DNA of 61,274 nt from an uncultured Butyrivibrio sp. (GCA_945928575.1 CAMENP010000015.1:1-61274); one strand, 5' to 3'. Counted from the stretch's first letter, positions 52,196 to 61,274 are shown. Made by a program: numbers and translations. Notes: generated by a model from the sequence alone, not told the origin.

Positions 52196-52426
52196 TTATT
52201 CGTCAAATTCCACCTTAACATAATTACCGCGTTCAGTCTTCTCTATTTCAAGTACCTTACCCTCGGTAGACTTGATACGTTCGGCGAATTTGTAATTACG
52301 GGACATTGCCACCGCCGGAACAATGGTATAATACCAGCTCGACGGAAGCACTCCCTCTGTTATCTTAACGGTATCCCCCGGTTTTACGAGGTTTTCCCGT
52401 TCCATTTTAAATTCTTCGATTCTCAT
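52196..52426 (-). CDS. Unrecognised 76-aa protein
   Basis: A small, complete, basic-acidic protein opening MRIEEFKMERENLVKPGDTVKI and ending KVLEIEKTERGNYVKVEFDE. The beta-rich pattern, two prolines and the GDTVKI segment resemble SH3-like or KOW-type small domains, but I do not recognise a family. It lies 13 bases after yebC on the same strand with no ribosome site I would call strong, suggesting it depends on read-through or coupling. Function not assigned. Confidence 0.6.
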   Translation of the reverse strand: MRIEEFKMERENLVKPGDTVKITEGVLPSSWYYTIVPAVAMSRNYKFAERIKSTEGKVLEIEKTERGNYVKVEFDE

Positions 52427-52439
52427 AATTCAATATGAT

Positions 52440-53192
52440 TTAATCCTCTTCGTCATCCTCAGGCATATCCCAGTTATGATATACGGCCTGAACATCATCA
52501 TCGTCATCAAGCAGATCAAGAATTCTGTTCATCTGCTTAATATCGTTCTCCGAAGTAAGTTCAACCCATGTCTGCGGAATCATTGTAACTTCAGCCTGGG
52601 CGAGTTCAAGTCCTGCTGCTTCAAGAGCTTCTCTTACGGCGCCGCAGTCATCCGGAGCTGTGATGATTTCGATTTCATCTTCATCCTCGTCGTTGACATC
52701 TTCTGCGCCAGCATCAAGTGCGAGCATCATAAGCTCATCGGCGTCCATCTTACAGTCTTCCTTATTGATAAGGATCTGGCCCTTCTTGTCAAACATAAAT
52801 GATACGCATCCCGGTGTACCTACATTTCCGTTGCCCTTTGTAAATGCATTTCTTACGTTAGAAGCTGTTCTGTTCTTATTATCAGTAAGCGTCTCAACGA
52901 TAATTGCTGTTCCGTTAGGGCCGTATCCTTCATATGTGATTGCCGTGAAGTTAGCCGCATTGGCGTCTCCGGCAGCTTTCTTGATACTTCTGTCAATTGT
53001 ATCATTAGGCATATTGTTTGATTTAGCCTTAGCAATAACATCTCTTAACTTGCTGTTATTGTTAGGGTCCGGGCCGCCCTCTTTAACGGCAACCATAAGT
53101 TCTTTACCTAATCTGGTAAAAATCTTACCTTTTGCTGCATCATTTTTCTCTTTTTTATGTTTAATGTTGGCAAATTTTGAATGTCCTGACAT
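52440..53192 (-). CDS. YebC/PmpR family protein (DUF28)
   Basis: A 250-aa member of the YebC/PmpR family, described both as a DNA-binding regulator and, more recently for Firmicute homologues, as a factor that helps ribosomes through difficult motifs. Signature start [30 protein letters not shown], then [23 protein letters not shown] and the acidic C-terminal half with [12 protein letters not shown]-terminus ends DDDEED, a little longer than usual. Twelve bases after pnp on the same strand. Confidence 0.94.
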   Translation of the reverse strand: MSGHSKFANIKHKKEKNDAAKGKIFTRLGKELMVAVKEGGPDPNNNSKLRDVIAKAKSNNMPNDTIDRSIKKAAGDANAANFTAITYEGYGPNGTAIIVETLTDNKNRTASNVRNAFTKGNGNVGTPGCVSFMFDKKGQILINKEDCKMDADELMMLALDAGAEDVNDEDEDEIEIITAPDDCGAVREALEAAGLELAQAEVTMIPQTWVELTSENDIKQMNRILDLLDDDDDVQAVYHNWDMPEDDEED

Positions 53193-53204
53193 ATGACACC
53201 TCCA

Positions 53205-55295
53205 TTAGTCTTCTTTAACGTCTTTGATGCTGAAGCTGTATCTTCCCATCTTGTCCTTGCCGAGACATACGCACTTAACTTTATCGCCAAGTGTGAGGAC
53301 ATCTTCAACATGATCTATTCTTTCCTTGCAAATCTTGGAAATATGAACCATTCCTTCTTTGCCCGGTGCGAACTCGATAAATGCGCCGAATTCCTTAATG
53401 CTTATGACTTTACCTTCAAGTACAAGGCCTTCTTCGTAATCTGTTACGATTGTCTGGATATACTTGATAGCCTTATCCATAGCGGCCTTATCTGTTCCGC
53501 ATACGGAAACTGCTCCGTCATCCGTTATATCGATCTTAACACCTGTCTCTTCGATAATGGCGTTAATTGTCTTGCCTCTCTGTCCTACAACATCACCGAT
53601 CTTAGCCGGGTCAATCTGAATCTGTACAATCTTAGGTGCATATGCGCCAACTTCCTTACGAGGTTCTGCAATAGCTTTCTTCATGCAGTTCTCCATAATG
53701 TACATTCTTGCTTCACGGCATCTTGCGATAGCGCCTTCAACGATAGGTCTTGTAAGTCCGTGGATCTTGATATCCATCTGGATTGCTGTGATACCTGCGT
53801 CGGTACCTGTTACCTTGAAGTCCATATCTCCGAAGAAATCTTCAAGTCCCTGAATATCTGTAAGAAGGATGTAATCATCATCGGTCTCACCTGTTACAAG
53901 TCCGCATGAGATACCGGCAACCATTTTCTTGATAGGAACACCTGCTGCCATAAGTGACATACATGATGCACATGTGGAAGCCATTGATGTTGAACCGTTG
54001 GATTCAAATGTCTCAGAAACTGTTCTTATTGCATATGGGAACTCTTCTTCTGACGGAAGTACCGGTAAAAGAGCTCTCTCTGCAAGTGCACCGTGTCCGA
54101 TTTCACGACGTCCCGGTCCTCTTGAAACCTTGGTCTCGCCAACCGAATAAGCCGGGAAATTATAATGGTGCATATATCTCTTGGATGTTTCCTGCTCGTT
54201 AAGTCCGTCGATTCTCTGTGCATCTGAAAGAGGTGCAAGAGTACATACGTTACAGATCTGTGTCTGTCCACGTGTAAACATTGCTGAACCGTGAACTCTC
54301 GGAATTATATCTACTTCAGCCGCAAGAGGACGAATCTGTGTGATCTCACGTCCGTCAGGTCTTCTGTGATCCTTAAGAATCATCTTACGTACTGTTTTCT
54401 TCTCATACTGATATACAGCTTCATCAATAAGAGGGAGCCATTCTTCCTTCTCTGCAAAATTCTCTGCAAGATAATCCTTAAGGTTACGGATTCTCTCTTC
54501 ACGAACCTGCTTCTCAGGAGCAAACATTACCTCTTCCATCTCTGCCGGAGGTACAATTTCTTTAATTGCATCAAATAAGCCTTCAGGTATTGCACAGCTT
54601 GTATATTCATGCTTCGGTTTACCGCACTCTGCAACAATCTTGTCAATAAATGCGATAACCTGCTGGTTAACTTCATGAGCCTTATATATTGCTTCGATCA
54701 TCTTGTCTTCAGGTACTTCATTGGCACCTGCTTCGATCATGATCACTTTCTCTCTTGTGGATGCAACGGTAAGCTTAAGGTCTGAAACGGCTGTCTGCGC
54801 ACCGTTAGGGTTGATCACGAATTCTCCGTCAATAAGTCCTACCTGCGTTGTTGCGCAAGGACCGTCAAATGGGATATCTGATATTGCAACGGCAATAGCT
54901 GAACCAAGCATTGCAGTAAGTTCAGGACTGCATTCCGGATCAACTGACATAACAAGGTTGTTAAGTGTTACATCATTACGGTAATCCTTAGGGAAAAGAG
55001 GTCTCATCGGTCTGTCGATGACACGCGATGTAAGGATGGCATTCTCTGAAGCCTTTCCCTCTCTCTTATTAAATCCGCCCGGTATCTTACCTACGGCATA
55101 TAATTTTTCTTCATATTCAACGCTGAGTGGGAAGAAATCGATTCCGTCCCTAGGCTTCTCCGATGCTGTTGCGGTTGAAAGTACAACAGTATCGCCATAG
55201 TGCATAAATGCAGCGCCATTAGCCTGCTTTGCAACTCTGTCGATGTCTACCGTAAGTGTTCTTCCGGCAAGTTCCATACTAAAACTCTTATACAT
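53205..55295 (-). CDS. pnp: Polyribonucleotide nucleotidyltransferase (PNPase)
   Basis: PNPase degrades RNA 3' to 5' by phosphorolysis. The 696-aa enzyme has two RNase PH cores (about 10-220 and 310-545, the second with GTDAGITAIQMDIKIHG), a KH domain with VQIQIDPAKIGDVVGQRGKTIN and a C-terminal S1 domain with GLVLEGKVISIKEFGAFIEF. Full family length (about 700). AGGAG precedes the ATG. It follows rpsO on the same strand, as in many bacteria, with a terminator and a long leader hairpin between them. Confidence 0.97.
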   Translation of the reverse strand: MYKSFSMELAGRTLTVDIDRVAKQANGAAFMHYGDTVVLSTATASEKPRDGIDFFPLSVEYEEKLYAVGKIPGGFNKREGKASENAILTSRVIDRPMRPLFPKDYRNDVTLNNLVMSVDPECSPELTAMLGSAIAVAISDIPFDGPCATTQVGLIDGEFVINPNGAQTAVSDLKLTVASTREKVIMIEAGANEVPEDKMIEAIYKAHEVNQQVIAFIDKIVAECGKPKHEYTSCAIPEGLFDAIKEIVPPAEMEEVMFAPEKQVREERIRNLKDYLAENFAEKEEWLPLIDEAVYQYEKKTVRKMILKDHRRPDGREITQIRPLAAEVDIIPRVHGSAMFTRGQTQICNVCTLAPLSDAQRIDGLNEQETSKRYMHHYNFPAYSVGETKVSRGPGRREIGHGALAERALLPVLPSEEEFPYAIRTVSETFESNGSTSMASTCASCMSLMAAGVPIKKMVAGISCGLVTGETDDDYILLTDIQGLEDFFGDMDFKVTGTDAGITAIQMDIKIHGLTRPIVEGAIARCREARMYIMENCMKKAIAEPRKEVGAYAPKIVQIQIDPAKIGDVVGQRGKTINAIIEETGVKIDITDDGAVSVCGTDKAAMDKAIKYIQTIVTDYEEGLVLEGKVISIKEFGAFIEFAPGKEGMVHISKICKERIDHVEDVLTLGDKVKCVCLGKDKMGRYSFSIKDVKED

Positions 55296-55350
55296 AGTAT
55301 CTCCTGTTCTGCCTTTGCGGCATGTTTGTTATAATGCGGCGGCAAGACAT

Positions 55351-55400
55351 CGAAACAACTGACAAATCCACAGCTGTCTGTACATTTGTCAGTGGTCTCG
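55351..55400 (-). promoter_or_regulatory. Long hairpin in the pnp leader (possible RNase III/autoregulatory site)
   Basis: CTGACAAAT (55359-55367) pairs with ATTTGTCAG (55384-55392), and the flanks extend the helix from 55351 to 55400 with only two or three mismatches (about 15 pairs). It lies about 55 bases upstream of the pnp start, between rpsO and pnp. In E. coli an analogous leader stem is cut by RNase III and lets PNPase control its own mRNA; the parallel here is by position and shape only. Confidence 0.55.
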
Positions 55401-55428
55401 CACATCCTGCCATCCGTCTTTTGCACGG

Positions 55429-55455
55429 TAAAAATGGGCGGAAAACTCCGCCCAT
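55429..55455 (-). terminator. Terminator after rpsO
   Basis: Minus-strand ATGGGCGGA (55447-55455) with loop and TCCGCCCAT (55434-55442), then TTTTTA. Eight bases after the rpsO stop. Some transcripts must pass, or pnp must have its own promoter in the remaining gap; I see no clear one. Confidence 0.9.
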
Positions 55456-55463
55456 ACCATAAA

Positions 55464-55730
55464 CTATTTTCTGATTCCCAGACGGGCAATCAATTCACGA
55501 TATCCTTCAATATCATTCTTCTTGAGGTACTCAAGTAAAGCTCTTCTCTTACCAACCATTTTAAGAAGACCTCTTCTTGAATGATGGTCTTTCTGGTTAA
55601 CTTTAAGATGTTCTGTGAGCTCCTTAATTCTCTCTGTAAGAAGGGCTACCTGTACTTCTGGTGAACCTGTATCTCCTTCTTTTCTGCCGTACTCGGCGAT
55701 AATCTGAGTCTTTTTTTCCTTAGATATCAT
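55464..55730 (-). CDS. rpsO: 30S ribosomal protein S15
   Basis: 88-aa S15, which binds 16S rRNA early in 30S assembly. Full length with the helical pattern [51 protein letters not shown] typical of all S15. GGAGG is ten bases before the ATG. Ribosomal protein S15 often represses its own translation through a leader; the 95-base leader here could do so (not demonstrated). Confidence 0.98.
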   Translation of the reverse strand: MISKEKKTQIIAEYGRKEGDTGSPEVQVALLTERIKELTEHLKVNQKDHHSRRGLLKMVGKRRALLEYLKKNDIEGYRELIARLGIRK

Positions 55731-55824
55731 CTGTGATATTCCTCCTTGATTATAATCACCGTATACTAAGAACCAGGTCGGAGTGTCCTGTATCTGAGTA
55801 TCGGTTAAGCATTAATACTTTACG

Positions 55825-55853
55825 ATATTAACATATTATCGGATATAAATCAA
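55825..55853 (-). promoter_or_regulatory. Possible promoter of rpsO
   Basis: Minus-strand TTGATT (55848-55853), 17 bases, TAATAT (55825-55830). Gives a leader of about 90 bases containing CAGG..CCTG pairing near 55770-55790, space for S15 autoregulation. Confidence 0.45.
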
Positions 55854-55869
55854 GATATTCTTGCACTCT

Positions 55870-56796
55870 TTATATCATAAAATATGTTTTTGAAAATTCT
55901 ATATCTCTTACAAGCTGGTTTTTAAGCGCCTCAACCGATTCGAATTTCATTTCGGGTCTCTGGAAATGAATCAGCTCCACTTTAATGCTGCTGCCATAGA
56001 GATTTCCGTCATATCCGATAAGGTTGGTCTCGACATTGACCGCATTATTATCGGAGATTGTAGGTTTGACACCGATATTACTGATTCCGTAATATTCTTC
56101 TTTGCCGTCTATTACCGTTTTGGACGCATACACACCGAACGGCGGAAGAATTTTATCCTTGTCCGGCACAATGTTTGCCGTCGGAAATCCTATTGTACGC
56201 CCGATTCTGTTGCCATGTACGACAACTCCCGTTATGCTGTACGGATAATCGAGAAGAATATTGACCGTTTCCATATGTCCGGCTGTAATTTCTTCACGAA
56301 CCCAGCTGCTGCCGATTTTACGGCCATCATATGTTTCTTTTTCGAGAATTACCGGTTCAAACCCGAGTTTTTCACCGTTCTCCTTTAGTGTCTGCGCATT
56401 TCCGCGTCCACCCCTGCCGAATGTCCAATCCTCGCCGACCACAACATATGCCGCCTTCATTTTATTTTTCAGGACATCAGCAAGAAAATCAACCGGTTCG
56501 GTGTCCGCAACTTCAGTATCAAAAGGATACTCAACCAGGATATCGACTCCAAGTTCTTCAAGAATCGATTTTCTCTCATCCGGAGTTGTTATTTTCTCAC
56601 TTTCCATATACGGGAATTTATTTTCCTCAGTTACCCTGAACGTGAACACCGCGGTCTTCATACCTGTCTTGTTCGATATTTCCAGGGCTTTCTGAATGAG
56701 TTTTCTGTGTCCTTTGTGTATTCCGTCAAATTTGCCGAGCGTCACAACAGTATGCTCATCAAGCACAAAATCTTTGTTTTCAATGCAAATCATCAA
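55870..56796 (-). CDS. ribF: Riboflavin kinase/FAD synthetase RibF
   Basis: A 308-aa bifunctional enzyme turning riboflavin to FMN and FAD. The N-terminal adenylyltransferase has VVTLGKFDGIHKGHRKLIQKAL and VVGEDWTFGRGGRGNAQTL; the C-terminal kinase has GRTIGFPTANI, with a conserved PPFGVYASKTVI. Complete. Two ATG codons lie at the start; truB ends one base upstream, so the genes are coupled. Confidence 0.96.
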   Translation of the reverse strand: MMICIENKDFVLDEHTVVTLGKFDGIHKGHRKLIQKALEISNKTGMKTAVFTFRVTEENKFPYMESEKITTPDERKSILEELGVDILVEYPFDTEVADTEPVDFLADVLKNKMKAAYVVVGEDWTFGRGGRGNAQTLKENGEKLGFEPVILEKETYDGRKIGSSWVREEITAGHMETVNILLDYPYSITGVVVHGNRIGRTIGFPTANIVPDKDKILPPFGVYASKTVIDGKEEYYGISNIGVKPTISDNNAVNVETNLIGYDGNLYGSSIKVELIHFQRPEMKFESVEALKNQLVRDIEFSKTYFMI

Positions 56797-56797
56797 T

Positions 56798-57724
56798 TCA
56801 CTCTCCGTTCAGGAACATTTTATACGGCTTGTAAATACCCGTATGTCTGTCATATTCATACAAAGCCGTAAAAATCGGTCCTTTTTCCTTACGGTCAAAA
56901 TATATTCTTACCTTATATACATCATCCGCTTCAAGATGTCCGTCCCGGCATTCGACAGCTTTGAACATGTTACCGTTTTTAACGTATTTCTCATACGCAT
57001 CCGGAAGCACTGCCGCAGGATAATCCATGAAGAAAAAGTCAACCGGTTTAATGCACTCTTCCAATGTTCCGGCGGCTTTTTTCCGTTCGACTTCATCCAG
57101 TGTAAGCGCATCCTTTGCAAGACATATTCCGGAGCGGGTCCTGACAAGGTCTTTCATACACGCCCCGCAGCCCAGTTTGGCGCCTATATCCCTGCAAAGC
57201 GAGCGGATATATGTTCCCTTGCTGCATCCGACGGTAAATATGCATTCGCTGTCTCCGACGGAATCTATTTTGATATAATCTATAACAACATTACGCGGCT
57301 TACGTTCTACCTCAACGCCCTTCCTCGCAAGTTCATAAAGTTTATGTCCGTTAACCTTAATTGCCGAATACATAGGGGGAATCTGGTCATAACTTCCCAC
57401 AAAAGACATAATTGCATCCGTTATGGCATTGACGTCTGCTGTGACTTTCTGTTCTGTCAATATCGTACCGGATATATCTTCGGTATCGGTGGTGACTCCC
57501 AAGAGCATCGTAACTTTATATTCCTTGGTTCTGTCCGTTAACATATCACATAATCTGGTTCCATTGCCAAGGCACACAGGAAGCACGCCCGTTGCATCCG
57601 GGTCAAGTGTTCCTGTGTGTCCGATTTTCTTCTGTTTCAATATTCCTCTTAATTTGGCTACAACATCATGTGAAGTGTACCCTTTTTCTTTATAAATATT
57701 GATTACGCCGTTATACATTATCAA
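56798..57724 (-). CDS. truB: tRNA pseudouridine(55) synthase TruB
   Basis: TruB makes pseudouridine 55 in the T-loop of tRNA and helps tRNA folding. 308 aa; catalytic Asp in HTGTLDPDATGVLPV, with GVINIYKEKGYTSHDVVAKL at the start and a C-terminal PUA-like region. The first ATG (57724) forms ATGA with the nrnA stop; the ATG two codons later is an alternative. Confidence 0.96.
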   Translation of the reverse strand: MIMYNGVINIYKEKGYTSHDVVAKLRGILKQKKIGHTGTLDPDATGVLPVCLGNGTRLCDMLTDRTKEYKVTMLLGVTTDTEDISGTILTEQKVTADVNAITDAIMSFVGSYDQIPPMYSAIKVNGHKLYELARKGVEVERKPRNVVIDYIKIDSVGDSECIFTVGCSKGTYIRSLCRDIGAKLGCGACMKDLVRTRSGICLAKDALTLDEVERKKAAGTLEECIKPVDFFFMDYPAAVLPDAYEKYVKNGNMFKAVECRDGHLEADDVYKVRIYFDRKEKGPIFTALYEYDRHTGIYKPYKMFLNGE

Positions 57725-58671
57725 AGTTCTGCTCTTACGAGTTCCTCCAGTTTGGTAATAATTGTATCCTTATCCAATGTCGTTGTGAATCCGGCAGCTC
57801 TTATGTGTCCGCCGCCGCCAAATTCTCCGGCAATGCTGTTGACATCAACATCATGTACCGAGCGCAGGCTTGTCTTTATCTTTCCGTCCGGAAGTTCGTA
57901 CATAAACACAGCGACTTCGACGCCCTCAGTAAATCTGAGTTCATCAATAATTCCTCCTGTATCACGTCCGATAACGTCATATTGCTTCAATGTATCCGCC
58001 GATACATAAGAATATATGAGTCTGCCGTCCAGAAGTCTCTTTGAATCCAACAATGCCTTTCCGAGCAGAAGATTCTGTTTATAGCTTTTTCTGAAAAAAG
58101 TATCATCAATAATACTTGTAAAATCAATGCCTTTGTCCATAAGCTTGCCCGCAATCTGCATTGTTCTGCTTGTAGTCGACTGGTATTTAAAAACTCCAGT
58201 ATCATGGACCATACCTGTATACAGGCATTCTGCCGTATTTTTTGAAATATGATCTTCATCGAGCAATTCAAAAAGCACTTCGCTTGCAGAGCTTATCTGC
58301 GGACATATATGGTTGACATCCGCAATACCCTTTGTGGACATATGATGATCGATGCATATCGTCTTTGATGCATTGTGTATATAATCAAGTGTAAATTCCG
58401 CAACACGTCCAAGGTCACCGCAGTCTAATATGACAAAAACATCGTATTTGATATTTTTATCCGCCGAATGCCTTATATCAGAAGCACCCGACAGGAATTT
58501 AAAACTTTTTTCAATCGGCTCAAGATATATATCAACAGTCTTGTCCGGCATATTTTCCCTGATATAATTGTAAAGGCCGAGCGTCGAGCCGACGCAGTCT
58601 CCGTCAGGTCTTATATGTCCTGTGATTCCTATGCTTTTGGCATTTAAAATCTCTTCTTCAACAGATACCAT
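57721..58671 (-). CDS. nrnA: DHH family phosphoesterase, NrnA-like nanoRNase/pAp phosphatase
   Basis: A 316-aa DHH-DHHA1 enzyme. NrnA degrades short RNAs to nucleotides and removes the 3' phosphate of pAp. Metal-binding motifs: GHIRPDGDCVGSTLGLY (first), VILDCGDLGR, CIDHHMSTKGIADV (DHH) and GMVHDTGVFKYQSTT, with the DHHA1 GGGHIRAAGF near the C-terminus. Located between rbfA (shared TAATG) and truB (ATGA), a position conserved in Firmicutes. Confidence 0.95.
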   Translation of the reverse strand: MVSVEEEILNAKSIGITGHIRPDGDCVGSTLGLYNYIRENMPDKTVDIYLEPIEKSFKFLSGASDIRHSADKNIKYDVFVILDCGDLGRVAEFTLDYIHNASKTICIDHHMSTKGIADVNHICPQISSASEVLFELLDEDHISKNTAECLYTGMVHDTGVFKYQSTTSRTMQIAGKLMDKGIDFTSIIDDTFFRKSYKQNLLLGKALLDSKRLLDGRLIYSYVSADTLKQYDVIGRDTGGIIDELRFTEGVEVAVFMYELPDGKIKTSLRSVHDVDVNSIAGEFGGGGHIRAAGFTTTLDKDTIITKLEELVRAEL

Positions 58672-59042
58672 TATTCCTCCCTGCCCTCATCTTTGGCACT
58701 TACCTCATCAATGAGCTTGGACATATTAACTCCATATTCAATTGACTGGTCAAGCACAAAAATAATCTGAGGTGTATTTCTGAGATTAACGGTCTTGGCA
58801 AGAAGGTTTCTTATATATCCTTCCGCACTTCTTAAACCGGTAATTGTATCTTTCTGTGACTGTTCGTCTCCGAGAACGCTTATATATGCTTTACATATCT
58901 TAAGGTCCGGTGAAACTTCCGTGGCAACCACGGAAGTCATCGGATTAATTCTCGGATCTTTTATTTCGGCGCGTATTATATTACTTAATTCGCGCATAAC
59001 TTCATTATTTATTCTGGTAAGTTTGATGCTGTTTTTACGCAT
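58671..59042 (-). CDS. rbfA: 30S ribosome-binding factor RbfA
   Basis: A 123-aa KH-fold protein that assists maturation of the 16S rRNA 5' end. Signature ELSNIIRAEIKDPRINPMTSVVATEVSPDLKICKAYISVLG and the C-terminal LRNTPQIIFVLDQSIEYGVNMSKLID. Eleven bases after infB, as in most bacteria. Confidence 0.97.
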   Translation of the reverse strand: MRKNSIKLTRINNEVMRELSNIIRAEIKDPRINPMTSVVATEVSPDLKICKAYISVLGDEQSQKDTITGLRSAEGYIRNLLAKTVNLRNTPQIIFVLDQSIEYGVNMSKLIDEVSAKDEGREE

Positions 59043-59053
59043 GGCTTAACCTC

Positions 59054-61274
59054 CTAACGCGGTATCTCAACCATAGTATAAGCTTCAAGTATATCGCCTT
59101 CCATGATGTCATTGAATTTCTCGAGAACACATCCGCATTCATATCCTTCTTTGACTTCCTTGGCATCATCCTTGAATCTCTTAAGTGAGGCAAGCGGTCC
59201 GTCATAGATCATATCATCGCCTCTCATAAGTCTTACCGAGCATCCTCTTGTGAGGACTCCGTCAAGTACATAAGCACCGGCAATCGTTCCTACTCCTGAT
59301 GCTTTGTATGTCTGACGTACTTCTGCGTGTCCGATTACCTTCTCCTCATACTTAGGATCAAGCATTCCCTTCATGGCAGCTTCAACATCCTCTATAGCCT
59401 GGTAAATTACTCTGTATAATCTGAGATCGACATTCTCAGCTTCGGCAACCGCTTTTGCCTGATTATCAGGACGGACATTGAATCCGATGATGATTGCATT
59501 CGATGCTGATGCAAGTATAACATCTGATTCATTGATTGCACCGACACCTGCATGGATTACTTTGACGATAACTTCATCATTGGACAATTTCATAAGGCTC
59601 TGCTTTACAGCCTCAACCGAGCCCTGTACATCGGCCTTAACAATAATGTGAAGTTCCTTAAGGTTACCTGCCTGAATCTGTGAGAACAGATCGTCAAGCG
59701 ACATTTTGGACTTTGTCTCTTCGAGAAGCTTCTCTCTTCCTTCCCTGATAAATGTCTCGGCAAAGTTTCTGGCTTCTTTCTCAGTTTCAGGAGATACAAA
59801 TACATCACCTGCATTAGGAACGTCATTAAGTCCGAGTACCTCTACAGGTATGGACGGTCCAGCATGCTGTATTCTTCTTCCCTTATCATCAACCATTGCC
59901 CTTATCTTGCCATGACATGAACCGACTGCAATGTGGTCACCCACATGAAGTGTTCCCTTCTGTACAAGCATCGTTGCAACAGGTCCTTTACCTTTATCAA
60001 GTCTGCCCTCAAGAACAAGACCTCTTGCTCTTCTGTTAGGGTTTGCTTTAAGTTCAAGGATTTCCGCTGTAAGTAAGAGCATATCAAGGAGATTGTCGAT
60101 ACCTTCACCGGTGTGGGCCGATACCGGACAGAAAATAGTGGAACCGCCCCAGTCCTCAGCAATGAGATCATATTCTACAAGTTCCTGTTTTACTCTTTCT
60201 ATATTAGCGCTAGGCTTATCGATTTTGTTGATAGCAACTACGATTTCAATTCCTGCTGCTTTTGCATGGTTAATAGCTTCGACGGTCTGTGGCATTACAC
60301 CATCATCGGCCGCAACTACAAGAATAGCGATATCCGTTGATTTGGCACCACGCATTCTCATTGCAGTAAATGCCTCATGTCCAGGCGTATCGAGGAATGT
60401 TATCTGCTGTCCGTGTGCTTCGACTGTATACGCACCGATATGCTGTGTGATACCGCCGGCTTCTCTTGATGTTACATGTGTTGAACGGATTGCATCAAGA
60501 AGTGATGTTTTACCATGGTCAACGTGTCCCATAACACATACAACAGGTGGTCTCGGAACAAGTGTTGACGGATCGTCTTCCTCTTCCTTAAGAAGTTCTT
60601 CGATAACATCGACTTTGACTTCATGTTCGCAGATGCAGTTATACTCAAGTGCGATTTCCTCGGCTGTATCAAAATCAATTTCCTGATTGATCGTAACAAC
60701 AGTTCCCTGAAGGAAAAGCTTCTTGACAAGCGCTGCAGGTGCTATCTTCATCATATCAGCAAGTTCTTTAACAGTAAGCGTATCCGGAAGTGTAAGGGTT
60801 CTTATTGTTTCCTCTTCTGCCTTTTTCTGCTGCTGTTTTACTTTATTCATATTCTTTTCGAGAGCTTTGGTATTCTCCATTCTCTCGGTCTTATCATAAC
60901 TGCTGTTATCTCTCTTGCGGTTTTCCCTGTCACGGTTTCTCTGTTCTTTAGCTTCTCTTTCCTTGATAGCCTCTCCGCCGTCAAATCCGCTGTTTCTGTC
61001 ATCTTTGCGGAAATTATTTCTGTCATTGCCGCCAGCTCTTCTGTTATCCGAGCCTGTATTTCTGTCCTGACTTCTTCCGTCCTGGCGTCTGTCTGCAAAT
61101 CTTCCATCCTGACGTCTGTTATCTCCGGCTCTTCCGTCCTGACGTCTGTTATCTCCAGGTCTTCCGTCCTGACGTCTGTTATCTCCAGGTCTTCCGTCCT
61201 GACGTCTGTTGTCTCCAGATCTTCCGTCCTGACGTCTGTTATCTCCAGGTCTTCCGTCCTGACGTCTGTTGTCT
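59054..61274 (-). CDS. infB: Translation initiation factor IF-2 (5' end outside window)
   Basis: IF-2 brings initiator tRNA to the 30S subunit in a GTP-dependent way. The frame is open from the stop at 59054 to the window edge: about 739 residues seen, N-terminus missing. From the C-terminus: domain IV/III, the G domain with GHVDHGKT and [12 protein letters not shown] and NKIDKP, and the IF2_N domain with [22 protein letters not shown]. The N-terminal part is unusual: a run of Arg/Asp/Gly/Gln-rich decapeptide repeats of pattern [10 protein letters not shown]. An ATG at 60880 exists but lacks a good ribosome site, and the sequence upstream continues in frame as coherent IF-2-like N-terminal, so I extend to the edge. 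Confidence 0.95.
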   Translation of the reverse strand, partial: DNRRQDGRPGDNRRQDGRSGDNRRQDGRPGDNRRQDGRPGDNRRQDGRAGDNRRQDGRFADRRQDGRSQDRNTGSDNRRAGGNDRNNFRKDDRNSGFDGGEAIKEREAKEQRNRDRENRKRDNSSYDKTERMENTKALEKNMNKVKQQQKKAEEETIRTLTLPDTLTVKELADMMKIAPAALVKKLFLQGTVVTINQEIDFDTAEEIALEYNCICEHEVKVDVIEELLKEEEDDPSTLVPRPPVVCVMGHVDHGKTSLLDAIRSTHVTSREAGGITQHIGAYTVEAHGQQITFLDTPGHEAFTAMRMRGAKSTDIAILVVAADDGVMPQTVEAINHAKAAGIEIVVAINKIDKPSANIERVKQELVEYDLIAEDWGGSTIFCPVSAHTGEGIDNLLDMLLLTAEILELKANPNRRARGLVLEGRLDKGKGPVATMLVQKGTLHVGDHIAVGSCHGKIRAMVDDKGRRIQHAGPSIPVEVLGLNDVPNAGDVFVSPETEKEARNFAETFIREGREKLLEETKSKMSLDDLFSQIQAGNLKELHIIVKADVQGSVEAVKQSLMKLSNDEVIVKVIHAGVGAINESDVILASASNAIIIGFNVRPDNQAKAVAEAENVDLRLYRVIYQAIEDVEAAMKGMLDPKYEEKVIGHAEVRQTYKASGVGTIAGAYVLDGVLTRGCSVRLMRGDDMIYDGPLASLKRFKDDAKEVKEGYECGCVLEKFNDIMEGDILEAYTMVEIPR
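61081..61274 (-). repeat. 30-bp tandem repeat in the infB N-terminal region
   Basis: Five complete 30-base units begin at 61111, 61141, 61171, 61201 and 61231, plus a partial sixth from 61261 to the window edge and a diverged unit near 61081-61110. Differences are single bases (A/G at the GTT(A/G)TCTCC position and C/A at CCAG(G/A)T). Each unit encodes ten residues, GDNRRQDGR(P/S/A). It is coding, in frame, and not a CRISPR array because there are no spacers. Confidence 0.92.

Noticed and set aside
61081-61274. CRISPR-like array of 30-bp repeats
   Set aside because: The units are contiguous with no spacers, in frame within infB, and encode a regular decapeptide.

Overview
The window looks like a chromosomal segment of a spore-forming, low-to-moderate-GC Firmicute of class Clostridia, most likely a Lachnospiraceae relative. 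The basis is a complete spoIIIAA-AH operon, spoIVB after recN, the infB-rbfA-nrnA-truB-ribF-rpsO-pnp translation/RNA cluster, an nfnAB-type flavin-based bifurcating oxidoreductase, and a large bacterial Ig-like surface protein. The family name is inference; the phylum and sporulation capacity are well supported. Nearly all genes lie on the minus strand. The exceptions are the DUF1846 gene, a hybrid histidine kinase, a 33-codon membrane peptide and a LacI regulator.

Layout. (1) 1-17.2 kb: DUF1846 protein (+) converging on a minus-strand core block, read right to left: spoIIIAA-AH, then asp23, nusB, xseA, xseB, ispA, dxs, tlyA, nadK, argR, recN, spoIVB. Many junctions are ATGA or TAATG overlaps, so most of this is read as co-transcribed units, broken by a promoter before asp23 and a terminator between recN and spoIVB. 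(2) 17.2-28.6 kb: a gene remnant, a DUF368 lipid-carrier transporter, and a seven-gene, tightly overlapping unit: phosphodiester glycosidase-like protein, unknown membrane-anchored protein, GH36 alpha-galactosidase, mannose-6-phosphate isomerase, MATE exporter, ABC ATPase and FtsX-type permease. (3) 28.6-41.3 kb: an accessory zone with a hybrid histidine kinase, an arginase-fold/YbaK/MATE operon, an Rpn-type nuclease, a MATE-AraC-GH114-acetyltransferase unit, a GNAT gene, a locus resembling a type I toxin-antitoxin module beside an SdpI-like gene, a nitrilase-family hydrolase and an XRE regulator. (4) 41.3-47.1 kb: rlmH coupled to a GGDEF-EAL protein, nfnAB, and a TPR/chitobiase-like membrane protein. 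(5) 47.1-52.2 kb: a candidate small RNA and a 14-repeat Ig-like secreted protein divergent from a LacI regulator. (6) 52.2-61.3 kb: a small unknown gene, yebC, pnp, rpsO, ribF, truB, nrnA, rbfA and infB, the last running off the window edge through a tandem decapeptide repeat.

How the genes work together. The first and last blocks are housekeeping: DNA repair, isoprenoid and NADP supply, arginine control, translation initiation, tRNA/rRNA modification and RNA turnover, with the SpoIIIA channel and the SpoIVB protease serving the engulfed forespore. The middle blocks look like niche functions: glycan breakdown, export of small molecules, surface display and stress modules. The two observations I consider most worth testing are the 33-aa peptide locus at 38572-38926, which has an opposing consensus promoter, a shared terminator arm and 5'-3' complementarity, and the orphan plus-strand terminator preceded by a C-rich linker at 47263-47367, which reads as an unannotated small RNA. 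No tRNA, rRNA, CRISPR array, IS element or prophage was recognised.
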